Shown piece by piece: positions 46,301 to 58,700 of a stretch of DNA of 64,000 nucleotides; the first letter of the stretch is position 1, and each line of letters starts with the position of its first letter. Source of the stretch: Edaphochlamys debaryana (lineage: Eukaryota; Chlorophyta; Chlorophyceae; Chlamydomonadales); assembly GCA_016858145.1 (NCBI GenBank), contig JAEHOE010000109.1:310001-374000 (forward strand), read 5' to 3'. The translations under genes and the position numbers were made by a program. Below the pieces are notes generated by a model. It was given only the letters and a program-made list of their open reading frames with translations, ran no database searches and was not told the origin of the DNA.

Positions 46301-49300
46301 TCCGCCGCCGCCGCCGCCTTGAGCCGCCGCCGCCGCTCCTCCGCGGCCCTCCTGCAGGGGTGGACGTGGGGAGAGGTGGCAGTGGTGGATGAATTGCGCC
46401 GCGTAAACCACGCTCCGTAAGTCTGCCGTACATGCCACGACGGTCATGGTTGGGTGAAGCTGTCCGCAGGTGAAGCTGAACCCCACGGCCCCCAGCAGCC
46501 ATTCCCCAGGCCCCTACGCCGCCAAGAGGCCAACCCCTAGGCCCTCCTCAGCTTCCCCAGTTTGGCTGCCCGCCCGCTCTCCCCTTCACGTCCTTGCAGA
46601 CGCCCTTTTGCCCCTGTATAACTGCCCTCGTCCCCGCGTTTCCCCCGCCCCTCGCGCCCCTCTCACTTGCGAGCCGTCTCCATCACGTGCGCCAAAACGG
46701 GGTCCGTCGCCGCCGCCACCGCGATCGAAGCAACCACCGCCGCCGGCGCCGGCAGCCCCGCCGCCGCCGCCTCCATGACCGCCGCCGCGCCGACGGGCAG
46801 CTCCTCGCCTGGGTTCGAGTAATGCCCGCCGCCGCCGCGGCCTCCAGCGTGGGATTTGCTGTGGCGGGCCGTGTGGGCGGCGGTTGGGCCCGCCGCGCCC
46901 GCCGGTTGGGCGCTGAAGGGCCTCGCCCTGGCGGCGCCGCCGAGGGCTGGCAGCCCCGCCGGCGCGGGGAGGGAAGCGGCGGAGAGCTCAAGCTGGGGAG
47001 CTGACGCGATGTACGGCAGGGACATGACTAAGGCGGAATCCTCGCGCAGTGTGCCGAAGAGCGACGGCGGCGCGAGGGCGGCGGTGGAGGTCGCGAGGTT
47101 GCGCCCGGGCCGTATCGACGGCTCGGAGGCACGTGACGAGGCCGGCAGTACGGAGCTTTTGACCGTACGGAGCGGCCTGGCGGCGCCGTCAACGCCCATG
47201 ATCTGCGGGTGGCCGCCCCAGACGCTGGCGTCGAGCGCCGTCAGGGCGTCCAGATCGTCTGCATCGGCGGCGCCGCCGGCGGCGACGGCCAGGGCCGACG
47301 GCAGCGGCAGGAGATCCATGTCCAGATGCGATCGGTCGTCGGGGTCCACCTTGATCTCGGGCATGCGGTGCCAAGATTCGCCAAAGGATCCGGGATCCGC
47401 GTCGCCCAGGATCTCGGCGACCGTCATGATTCGGCCCATGATGTCCTTGGCCGTGGTGGAGCGGCCCAGAGCTCCGGCGGCGGCGGATCTGGGCCGCGCA
47501 CTGGTCGCCCGGCTGAAGGGCCGAGCGCCGCCGCCGCCACTCGTGCCATGCTTGTCACCCCCCCGCACGCTCCGCACACTCCGCACGCTGCGGGCCGAGC
47601 GGGCCGACTTGACCGACGCCACGTCATCCTCGCTGTCATTGTCATTGTCGTTATCATCGTCGTACAAGCTCTCCGTGTCGTACGAATGCACCGTCGTACC
47701 GCGCCCCCGCGCGCCGCCGCCGCCCCGGCTCGCCGCGCTGCGCGCGCTCATGGCCCGCGTGCTGAGCGCGGACTGCGCTCTTACGCCCGTGCCGCGGATG
47801 TTGCTCAGCAGCGTGCTGCGCTTGCGGCGCGTGGACATGGGACGCTCCGGCGAGGGCCCGTCCCGCGGCGACATGTTGAGGACCGTCGTGGCTTCCGCGA
47901 ATGCCGTCACGGAGACGCGCGGAACGCTGCCGCCGCCGGCTGTGCCGCCGCCGATGCTGCCGGCGCCGTCGGGCCCTCCGTCACCCAGATCTCCCAAGGC
48001 ACGGTCACGATCGGGAAAGAGATCGGATCCCGTGTCGGAGGGAGGGGCCACGACGCGGACGGCGCCGCGCGCGCTCTTGGCCCGGGAGCGGAGCGTGCTA
48101 CGCAGGGCGCTCGCCTGCTGCTCCCCCGGCTGTGAGTGCGGGGGCGCTCGGGAGGGCGAGGGCGGCGCCTGCTTCGGCTGCGAGGCCGGCTCCGCGGCCT
48201 CCGCCAGCCCCTCCGCCGATACCATAGACATTGCCGTCGCCGCCGCCGCCTTTCGCCGCAGCGAAGTCTCGCTGCGCAGAATGGACCGCTGACGAATCAG
48301 GGGCGCAGGCCGCTCCGAGGCTTCGGAGATCCGCGGCGTCGGAAGGCTGTGCTCCGACGCTTCGGCTTCCGGCGGCGCGCCCACCGGCCCCGACGGCTCC
48401 GGCTCCGGAAATACGCTCATCACCGACAGCTCCGGCCCCGGCTCCGGCTCCAGATCCAGATCCGGATCCGGAACTGAATTTGAACCCAGATCCGGCTCGG
48501 GTACCGGGTGCGGAGCGGACGCGGGCTGCGGCGAGGGCCGCGACGGGGACAGCGACTTTTGCCTTGACCGCTGCGTGAAGACGCCCGAGGGCTCCGACAG
48601 GATGCCCTGCCCGGGCGTCCGCGACGACAGCGACAGCGGCCGGCTGCTGCGGCGCAGGCTGATGCCGGCGGAGGAGCCCCACAGCAGGTGAGTGCCGCCG
48701 CCGCCGGCAGCGTGGGCAGCGTGGGTGGCGGCGGCGGCGGGGGCGGTGTGCGTGTCGGGTGCGAGCCGGACGGACCGGCTCGCGGGCACCGATGTGGGTG
48801 CCGGCGCGGAAGGAGGCGCCGCTGCCTCGGTTGGAACAGGGGCAGCGGCTGGGGCGTCCAAGGGAGCGTCAGGGGCCGGTGCGGGGGCCGGCGTTGGTGC
48901 GGGTGCCTCCGGTGTGGCCGCGAGTGGCTGGGGAGCGGCGGAGGCAGGGCGCGGAGGGTCCTGGGCCGGGGCCGGCGGCTCCGCGGCAGCGCTCTCAACG
49001 GGCGCGGCCTCCGCCTCTGCTGGTGGCGCCTCCGCCGGTGCTGGCAGCACCTCCGCCGCTGCTTCCGTTGGAGGCTCCTGTGCGCGAGCTGGGGCCCCAA
49101 AGATGCCGTCCAGGCCGGCCGCCGCCCTCGCAGCAGCCGCGGCCGCAGCGGCCGTGCCTGCAGAGCCGCCGCCGGCAGCGGAGTCCGCGGTAGAGGCGGC
49201 GGAGTGGCGGGCGCTGCCTCCGGAGCCGGGCGGGCTCGCATTGCCCTCTCCCACCCCAGGGCCCCCGCTGGCCGCATCCGCGCCCCCGACGGACCCCTCT

Positions 49301-50265
49301 GCCCCGGGATCCCCACTGCCCGACGGACTACCGTCGCCTGGGCCCGTGCCAGCGGCTTCCTGTCCAGGCGTGTCTGGCCCTGCGGCGCCGGAATCAGCTG
49401 GAGCAGGCGCAGTCTCCGGCTCCGCACCTGCAGCTGTGCTGACAGCATCAGCGGGGGCGGGTCCGGCGCCCAGGGCGGGGCTACCGCTGGGCTCCTCACC
49501 CGTGGGCGCGCTGCCAGAGCGGGGCGTTCCGGAGGAGGTTGAAGAGGCCGCAGGGGCGGCCTCCCCCTCCGCTGCCGCCTCCGCCGCCCCCTCCGCCGCC
49601 GCCTCTGCTGCCGCCTCCGCTGCCGCCTCCGCTGCGGCCTCCGCTGCCGCACCCGACGCGGTGTTGGTGGCGCTGAGTGGAGGCGGGGGCAGGACGGGCG
49701 CAGGCACGGCCCGGCGCGCAGTGGGCTCCGGCGAGGCGCTGATGCTGGGCGGCGCCGAGGCCTCGGCGCTTGGGGGGCTTGCAGCGCCCGAGTCCTCCCG
49801 GAACAGGATGACACGGACCAAATGGTTTGGGTCCTCGCCCTCAGCGTTGCTGGGTGCTCCGGCTAGGGCCGCATCGGCTGGCGAGGCGGCCCCGTTGGCG
49901 ACGTCCCCGTTGACGCTGGCTGAGCGGGATGGAGGGTCGTGCACAGCCCCGACCGCCACGCCCCGTAGGGGCGATGGAGGCGGGAAGGAAGCTGCTGGGG
50001 GAGCGCCCCGGGGGCTGGAGGCGCCGGAACCCGGTGCCCTGCCGCCGCCGGGGGAGCCGCGCCCCACGCCGCCCCGGCTGTAGTGCGATGGGACGCCCTG
50101 GGTGGAGGCACGGTAGGCGCCGATCCGAGGGACGCCACCCCGCAGCTTTGCTGCTTCAAGGATGACGGGGTCGACCTCCTGCGTCAAGGCACGGCGAGAC
50201 CCAGCTTCTGCAGCAGCGGCCGAAACTGCCGCTGCTAGGGCGTGGGGGTCGGGAACCACGGCCAT
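40322..50265 (-). CDS. Large low-complexity protein with two EF-hands, gene I
   Basis: Seventeen exons give a phase-consistent 2117-aa protein. Exon 1 (50265-46667, 1199 codons) is Ala/Pro/Ser/Glu-rich and disordered, with (AAEA)n repeats near 49556-49640. A charged helix (RRAAEERRRRLK; ALLRQRQVEDWARTHG) precedes two canonical EF-hand loops, DDDRSGALDARE (about 1284-1295) and DANKDGTVAWSE (about 1320-1331). A conserved-looking block, SGKRLPFGAMISRIKRNRM, follows. Other exons: 46351-46231, 45977-45876, 45721-45641, 45366-45256, 44887-44765, 44474-44401, 44242-44199, 44042-43872, 43587-43478, 43257-43096, 42813-42616, 42377-42049, 41921-41876, 41692-40832, 40669-40565, 40438-40322. The last exon is the least certain. 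Both loops keep their Ca2+ ligands at positions 1, 3, 5, 9 and 12, so calcium binding is expected. The cellular role is unknown. Confidence 0.8.
43757..43826. repeat. Pentanucleotide GTACC/GTGCC/GCACC microsatellite in an intron of gene I
   Basis: About 13 consecutive 5-bp units, mostly GTACC with GTGCC and GCACC variants, between the exons at 43872 and 43587. The same CCGTACC word is scattered widely through the window. Confidence 0.95.
44643..44797 (-). repeat. Partial copy of the 3' end of a gene I exon inside the next intron
   Basis: The exon end at 44771-44797 (encoding KRNRMMEDVM) and an intronic copy at 44643-44669, 128 bp away, match at 26 of 27 bases. Similarity extends through the CCCAC donor context. 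The copy would read KCNRMMEDV. Confidence 0.85.
49556..49645 (-). repeat. Coding minisatellite (Ala-Ala-Glu-Ala units) in gene I
   Basis: Tandem 12-bp units of the GCTGCCGCCTCC type encode about seven AAEA repeats, which probably form a soluble helix. The units differ by single bases. Confidence 0.85.
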
Positions 50266-52723
50266 CGAGAAGGGGGGCTGAGGTCGCGGCGGTCCACGCC
50301 GGGTGTCGGAGGTGCTGACGGCGTAGAAGCGATTGTGTGCTCCAGCTATAAGTCCTCGTCTCCAGCAGCCTCCAATGAGCTGCTCTGCTCGGGGGAAAGG
50401 CTCGTCGTGCGCCCAAGCAGCGCCATGCTGCTCGGGTAAATAAAATTGCCCTAGGAGCCGCTAGACTATGAGCTTTCGTTTTGATGGCGTTCACGCGGGT
50501 GGATTGAGAAGACAGCAAACGGGGCCGAGAACGATGTTGTGCTTCGAGGACACCGGCTTCACTCGCTTTTGATGTTTCTATGTTTGGGCGGTCGCCTATG
50601 ATAACGTGTTGCTCCTGGCATGCCTGTGTGGGCGTGCTAGTTCCCGGGTGTATTTCCGGCAAGTTGCTCGGCCAACTTGCGATTGCAGTGTCGCCGCGGC
50701 CTTGCAGGGGCTCTGTGTCATGCAACACACACAGTCATATGCATCACTCCCGTGATATAGGCATTTTGAGGGATAGCAGCCTCAGTTAGGGCCACGATGT
50801 GCAGCTGTCTGCAAGCCAATGCAACGCCGCTGGCTCCACAGCCCAGCCGTATGCGAGGGACGATGCAAGTCGTAGCAGCGCAATCACCTCGTTCACCTCT
50901 GTGCTGGACCGTGTCGAGCACGAGGAGCATGGGCTCTTTGCCCCCACCTCCTTGCCCCGCCCCGCCCCTGGCCCGACGGCCCCAGCGGAACACAGCACCG
51001 CGCCTTTCTCGGAGATACCGTTGGATCCGTGCCGGAAGTCTACTGACACATGATCGTTGACTTCTAGCTGTCTGGGCCCTGGCCTGACCTGGGCCAGCCA
51101 GGCCCCCCCTGCCATGCTGCCAGGAGTCATACGGCACTTGCTTGCACCAGGCGCCGGCAGACAGCGGGCAGACTGGGTGCACCTTGCCTCAGCCGCGGCA
51201 CCTACAACAGGCGGTATTCCCGGTGGTGCCATGAAGGGCGTGGCCCCAAAAGCCCGCCCAACGAACGACCTTGCGAGACGTGTGCAGAAAGCCCTGGCGC
51301 GCGGCGAGCTGGCGACTGAGCTCCGCCCAGCGGCTGGCGGCCAGGAGCTTGCGCTGTTCCCATGGCGGCAGCCCTCATGCTTTTCGCCACCAGGAGACTC
51401 TGCCCTGCGCTGGCCGCGGCGGTCCACCCACTGGAGCTGCCGGAGGCCGCAGGGCTAAACGGCATTGCGCTGGGCGCTGGGCGCTGCCGCCGAGGCCCCT
51501 GGTGGCCGGCCGGCAGCTGCCCGATCCCCAGCGTGACGGCCCCGCCCGCTGCCCGTCACCGTGCCGCTTGAGCGTGGGTGGAGCATTGGGGCACAGCTGA
51601 CTGACTGCTTCCTGCACGCACTGGACCCGAAAGCAGTGCTGGCCTGGTGGCCACGAGCTCATGCAAGGCCGCGGGTTCTGCAGCCGGTGCGCCTGCGCCC
51701 AGGAGCAACCCCGGTCACGGCTGCCCAAGGGATCACTGCGGCTACACTGCGGCCGGGCGCCGGGGCCGGACGCGGCGTCTGGGCGGCAACCTTATCGTGG
51801 CAGGAACGTCCCTGCCCGTGCGTCACCGACGGGCGACGGATGGCGGTGGCTCCGAGTACGCCGTCACAGAGGCGGCCAATGTGGCTCAGTAGCTGTAAGG
51901 GCTCCTCGGCGGTCGCTCCACACGGGTAAGCAGGTACAGGTGGGAAAGCAACGGACACGGCTTGCATAGAGGAACGGGCGTGGCCTAGTACACTGTCCGC
52001 GCGCTCAGACCTGACAAAATGCCTAAACGTGCTATTTGCTGCCTTTCTCCCCTTGTACCTGACGCCTGTCACAGCGGCTTCAAGGGGCAGGTGAGTCGCC
52101 ATGGAGGGGCACTCAAGGCAGGGACAACAACGGTGCGTGCCGGCATCTTTGGGCACCAGAGGAGCCCCGGGTGCACGCCGGGGTAGACACAGGCAGAAAC
52201 CAACGCCTGTCCCCTCCGACCCGCCGAACAGATCGTCCGCAAACCTTGCACGGGCCGAGAGCAGGACAACGGCGACCGGGTAATGCGGTCATCATGCGGC
52301 GTCTCGTGGCGGGGAACCGGGGGACGGGGATGCCGACGTCGTGCCGTCGTGCCTTCAAGTATGCACCTGGATCTGAGAGCGAATACTCAAGCTCAAGGAT
52401 GGACACGCCAGCTGACTGACGAGACTGACTCCGAGAGGGGAAGAGATACCTTGCGGATGGACACGCAGGCTGCATGCTGCAGAATACGAACGGTACTGCG
52501 AAGTCGAGGGGTCAGCTCTGCTCGGGCACTTGTGCGCGTCTCAGCGGTCCTTATACCCAGACCAGCTAGAGATTGGCGTTGTATGTCGCGGTCCTGCTGC
52601 TGCTGCTACTAGGACACCTACGCGCGGAGGCATGCACAGTTAACACTTCCCAGTCCTCAGCGGGTATGCTGTAGCCTCATGCGCTCTAGAAGTTAGAGTA
52701 AACTAGTATCAGTGGCTGCGGCC
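50266..52723. other. Divergent intergenic region between genes I and J
   Basis: 2.46 kb between two oppositely directed start codons, so it holds both promoters. The middle (about 51050-51900) is GC-rich and open in several frames on both strands, for example 51057-51458 plus and 50786-51427 minus, but no protein is recognisable. An undetected small gene or an old element is possible. Confidence 0.45.
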
Positions 52724-55700
52724 ATGGCAAGCGACGCGGACAACGCCTCGCAGCGGAGCGGGAGTTCTGCGCCTGGCTCAGAAACGAGCAGCCAGCACAG
52801 CGACGCTCGTTTTATCAAGAAGAACAGAAGGTGTGACACGACGTCGGCTCGGCTCGGCTTTGAAGTCGAAGGCCATACATGCATGCCGCAGTTCGCGTCT
52901 TCCAGACCCCTGCCCACGAGCTCCCGCTGCGCACCGGGATGCACGTTCTTCTATAGCGTCTAGAAACGCTCTTTGCCTGCGTGGCCCTTCATAAACTCAG
53001 CTCAACTTCGTAGTCTGACCGCGGGTCGAGCCTTACCCATCTCCACCCCCGCCTCCATCCCGCCTTCCCCCCGCCTCCACCCCGCCTTCACCCCGCCTCC
53101 ACCCGCCTCCACCCCCTTGCCCGTACCCAGTGGCAATGCCCCCGAGGGCGATGATCTGGAGCTGGGCCAGAAGCGTTCCATCCAGGAGGGCATGTTCTCG
53201 TGTAGGTGACGGTTGTTCCCTCTCTGCTCAGAACCAAGGGTCCAAGGGGAGCAGTCCGCACCTACCTCAGCCCATGCCACCCAAACCCTACCCCCACGCC
53301 CAATGTACTGATGGCCCATTAAAGGCTACACCTCCGCAGTGTGGCTCCTGTCCTCCTTGTGTCTTCCCCCTACCCACGCATTTATGCTATTCCTGCTCGC
53401 TCCCGCCCTCCTTCCAGGCATGTACACGCTGGTCAAGAGCTCGGCGATGGGGAGCTGGCACTTCGCGGTCATCAAAGTGGTGCTGGAGTTCCTTGTGAGC
53501 TGGGACCTCTGGGATGCGATTTTCGCGACCCTGCTCAAGCTTCTGGGGGAGCCTGGGCCCACCGAGCGTTGGACCAGTTGTCCAACCTTTGGGAGGGCAA
53601 ATGGAAAGGAGAGGGGCGCCGATCCAAGGGCCAGGCTCCCATCACTCCCTGCGCCTGCCCCTGCCCCTTCTTCCTGACCTACAGATGAACTTCGTTGTGG
53701 CATTCAATCCGTGAGCGGGGGCTTTGCAGTATCCCTGCCAAGAGGTGCTTGTGGAGTTGTAGGGGGCGCCTAAACCACCCCCATTCCTGTCTACCGGTTT
53801 CCCTCGGCATTGCCCTGCAGGTCTATCGATGCCTTCAGCATTCAAACCAGCAACCCGGCATGGCAGGTCATCCGATGGACGGTGTGGCAGATCCCGATCA
53901 CACAGCTCTACAGCTACCAGACCTACGGCAAGTTGTCCACCGCACCCCACCCCACCCGCGCTTTAGCCGTTGCCGCACCCTTGAGGCGCACACGCTGACA
54001 CACGTGCCCCCCCTCCTCTCGCTCCGCTTGGCACCTCACCTTGTTGACCTCAACCCTCCTAAACGCTGCTGCTCCCTTATGGCTTGCTGCCCGCACGCAG
54101 TCGTGATCCTGTACGTGCAGGCGGCCGTGGTGGTGCTGTCGGTGCTGGGGCTCGTGGGGCTCACCCTGGCACTGCGCAAGCAAGACCAGTCCAAGTGGCT
54201 GAAGCGCGCCGCCACGTTCCTGCGCATCACATTTGATGTGGTCTTCGTGACCTGCTACGTGTCCGCGTTCGGTGCGTGCGTGCTGCCGCGTCTGCCGGGC
54301 TTCCGCGTCGTTGGGGTTGTGCGTGCCCTTTGCCCGCCCCAGCCGTTGTGTAAAGGGGCCTCCTCCCACCCGCAGACTACTTCACGTTTGCTGCCAACTG
54401 CAACTTCACGTCGGCTGTGAAGAACCACTCGCGCTTCCCAGAGATCAGTGAGCTGATGGATGGGCCGGGAGGCTGCGCAACCGGGCTGCCGCGCGACCGT
54501 GTCCCGTTTGGCCGCACCTTGCCTGCACCTGACTGACTCTCCGTTGCTGTTGAGACCCTGCCGTTGAGTCCTGGTATGCCCCACCTACCCTCCCCAGTGT
54601 GCCTGGAGATGCCCCACCTGGTGCACATGCTCGTGGCCATGGCGGTGGCAGCGCTCTACCTGGGAGTGACGGCGCTCATGCTCATTGCCTCCAGGTGGGC
54701 AGCCGCCGGGAGTCGGATGGGAAACGGAGCGAGAGGGAGGCGGGGGGCCATGGCCACGGGGCCGTTGTGCGGGTTCAAGCAGCTTGTCATGACGACGGCT
54801 TGACCCTTTCGGCACATACCTGCCCGCTCCGGCCCACCTCCCGCCAGCGACCTGAACCCCGTGTCCAAGGGGTTTCTGGCGTCGCCCACGGCCTTCATCC
54901 GGCTCAGGATCCTGGCCGCAAAGGTGCGCCGCGTGCCCGCGCCTTGCGCGCTGTACACGGCGAAGTATATGAGGGCCAGGCAGGGCAGGGCAGGGAGCAG
55001 AGGTTTGTATGGGTTGCAGCGCAAGCCCGTGACAGTGTACTTTCAAAAGGCCTCCCGGACGGACCGGGGCTCCAAAGGGCCGGCCCCCTTCCCCGCGCCC
55101 CCGCAGGCTGTGTTCGTGGTGTGCGCCACCTGTTTGGAGAGCAATGCCAAGCTGCAGACGGCCGGCATGACGGCAGCGGTGCTACTGGTGGTCTGGTGGA
55201 ACTTCCGAAAGGTGCGCGCAGAGGGGAGGAAGGCGCGGGGTCGACCCACATCCGGTTGTGTCCGGTGATGCCTGAGCCAAGAGTACGGGCCTGCCACAAC
55301 TGCAAGGCTCTCATGGCGCTTCAATGTCGCTGGACATGGCTTGAGAGTCTCCGGCCGTGTCCCCAATTTCTTGCAGATGCCCTTCTACCGGCGACCCGTC
55401 AACGCGGTCTGGACGGGACTGTGGTTCGGGGTCCTCTTCCCAGTGGTCTTGCAGCTCGTGGCTGCATGGGGCAAACACAGCAAAACCATGACCCTGGAGG
55501 CCCGCCAGGAGCGGACAGACGTGAGTAGCAACTCGGGCTTGCGTACTTGCGGCTGGGGTGACACGTGTTTCCGCCCCGCCCATGCATGCCCTTCCAAGCT
55601 GCAATCAACCTGACCTCCTTTCCTCCTCCCCTCAGTGGGTGCTGTACGGCACGTTTCCGGTCGTTATCGGCGGCGCACTCCTGGCCGCGGCCTACAACTG

Positions 55701-58700
55701 GTGAGCGCTGGAGGCCGTGGGGGTGTGGGGCTGGGCGTGCGCTCTGTGGGGCGTTGAGGGCCGTGGGGGGGTGGAATGACGTGTTGGCTACAGCATTCAA
55801 GCATTCAAGCATGCCGGCCCCCTGCCTTCCCGCTCGCAGGTGGGCGATGCGGCCGGCTGAGAAGTTCAGGGGCCTGACTCAGGCCGTCAAGCTGAGCTCC
55901 ATCTACAAGTTTGACTCGGTGGACACGGTGGAGAGGCTGAGCCGCGTCATGCGCGTGTTCGACATTGACGGCGTGGTGGACCCGGATGCCGCCTCGCATG
56001 GAGAGATCATCATCAAAGCCGGCCTGCAGGTCTTCCCCGGCAAGCCGCACCTCCTCATCCTGTGGGTCGGGGCGGGGTGGGGTCGGCGGCGGGCTGGGCG
56101 GAAGGGGCGGCCTGGAGGCCAGGTTGCTGAATTCCTTCCTCCCCCGCCCTCCTCTGCATGCGGGACTCAGGTACTCCAACTTTGTCCTTGAGGTCAAGAA
56201 GGACGGACCCGCGTCAAGGACTCAGCTGCAGCTTGCCGCAAAGGCGTCGCCCAACTTTGTGCAGCGATACCAGGTGGGCCGATGATCTCGGAGGGCTTGC
56301 AGGGCTCCCGCGGATGTTGGATACCTGCCTCCCTTACCCACACCTACCTCTACCTCTCCCAATCCGCCACGTCCAGATCTTCTGCACGCAAGAGGCCTCC
56401 AAGCGTCTCAAGGACAGCCAGGACGGCGGCATGGACCTGCAGGCCTACATCGAGTTCAAGCGCAACTTCAGGTGGGGCGGGGGGCAAGGGCTGTGTGCAC
56501 GCGGCCCATCAGGCTCTCCCACCATCTGCCTGATGTGCTCGCAAGTGCTCACCTGCCTTTCTCATGCCCATGCCCTTTCCCCCGCTGTCCCTCAGGGCGG
56601 TCCTGCGCGTCCACAAGGAGGTGCTGCTGATGCAGGCCGAGGTCTGGCAGCTGTGCATGCGAAACACCCTCAAGGTCGCGACCATTGACAAAGCCATGGA
56701 GGCACTGGTGGACGCTACGACCCGCGCCAACCAGGTCTACGAGCGGTGGGCCTCCGGGCTGGGCTGGGGTGCGGGGCCCTTACTTGCTTTGGACACGTCA
56801 TGCATCAAGTCAAACCTGCTGACCTGCTGGGCCTCTGGACAGCGGCGCCTGGTCCCGAATGCATCGCCACAGCTTCTCCGTAGCCTCGGCCGCCCATCCA
56901 TGTCCCTTGTTTTGCGCCCATCCGCCCCACAGGGTGCTGGAGCGCTACCCCAACAACGGCAAGCTGCTGCGCTGCTACGGCAAGTTCCTCGAGGGCGTGA
57001 AGCACGACCCAGTGGCGGCGGCACGTGTGTACGGCGAGGCCAACCGTCAGGGGGGCGCCAACGCTCTGTTAGCTCTCGACCTGAGCGGAGTGCAGTCCGT
57101 CGGCAAGCCCGAGCTACTGACCTCGATGTCCATGGAGGATGACGCTGTGATCGTGATCGATGCGGAAGGCACCATCATGATGGTCTCGCAGGTGGGCAGG
57201 GCGGGGGTGCCTGGGCTGCTGAGCGCTGGTCTGACCCACGCGGGGGGGCTGGCGCCCTGCGCTGGCCTCTCCGGTGATCCTGGCAGGGGGGCCCTCATAG
57301 GCCGGCCCAGACACCGGAGGACCGAGGATGTGCTCTCCCCTGGACACAGCGAACTTGCAGTCTAAGCCCAACTGAAACTCCTTTTCTACTGCCCGACCTG
57401 TGCTGTCCTCTAATCACGCCCGCAGGCCGTGCAGAAGGTGTTTGGTTACACCAAGCAAGAGCTTGAAGGCGTCAACATCAGCGTGCTCATGCCCCAGCCC
57501 TTCAGCCAGCGGCATGCTTCGTACATGCAGCGCTATGTCAGCTCTGGCGAGCCCCACATCCTGGATTCCGTACGGGAGGTGGTGGCATTGCACAAGGTAC
57601 GAGGCAGAGGGACCTTTGTCAGTGCCCCCCTGCAACTGTTTGTGCCTCTAGCTTGGGGGGCTTTAGTCAGCCGGCCGAAGGCCTCCCAGCACTACGGCCT
57701 CCCTACGGCACCTGCGTGCCTCTGGCTGACCCCATGGCGTCGCCCGGGCCCTCGTTTCCTGTGCTGCCTTGCTTGCTTCAGGATCGCTACGTGTTCCCGG
57801 TTCTCCTGTGCGTCACCAAGCTCAGCGGTGTCCGCTCCGACAGGTGAGGTTGGAGGCCACGGCGGCGGCACACGACGCCTCTCTCTGACCTTATTCACCT
57901 CCTTCCCCTGCGCTACCCTCCCTCCTCCAGCGTCTTCTTGGGCGTTGTCCGGCCCATACCCCCCAACGTACTCAACCTGCGAGCCTGGATTGCGCCCAAC
58001 GGCGTCTTCCTGTGCGCGGACCAGCAGTTCGCATCGGCCGTTGGCGTCATGGAGGGAGAGCTGGTGGGTGGGTTGGGCGTAGGGCGCCAGCCTGTAGGGC
58101 CAGCCCCATCCAAGCCCAACACGGGGCTCCTCGCCATGCTGCTCCGTAGCTCCAGTGGCCTGCTTGCGCCCTTGGCGATTGAACTGTGCGTCCCTGACAG
58201 GTCGGTCGCTCTCTGGCGAGCATCGTCACGCAGCCGGCCGACGCGGAGGCCCTCCTGGAGCTGTGTCGTGACACGTCCTACGGGGAGTTCGCAGCGGGCA
58301 TCGAGGCCCACCTCCAGTTCCTGCACCGCTACCACGACCCCGTACCGGGACGCGTCACCGTCCGGCTGGCAGGTGTGAAGGTCGCAAGGGAAGCAGTCGT
58401 GGGGATGTGCAGCCTGGCGCCTGCGTGTTACGCTTGCTGGCCTGCTGGCCGGGCCTCACTGACCTTGGACCCGGTGTTCCCCGCCCACTTCTCCGACCTG
58501 TAGGCACGGACGGCCAGCGCATTCTGGTCCTGAACTTTGACCGCTCTGATGGTCAGGACGACAGCATGCTGGTGTGCGACTCTGCCATGCGTATCAAGTT
58601 CGCGTCGGCGGACATGTCCCTGATGCTGGGCTACTCGATGCGCAAGCTCGCGACCATGAGGCTGGACCAGCTATTGCCTGTTCCATACGACACAATGCAC

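Noticed and set aside
46856..50083. Two long plus-strand open frames (478 and 463 codons) opposite gene I exon 1
   Set aside because: They are complementary shadows of one 1199-codon exon that connects in phase to EF-hand exons on the minus strand.
53495..53545. Open extension encoding SWDLWDAIFATLLKLL after the gene J exon ending at 53494
   Set aside because: It looks membrane-like, but a GTGAGC donor in phase at 53495 joins VLEFL to MNFVVAFNPS, which fits the pattern remembered for this family. The extension has no donor in the right phase.
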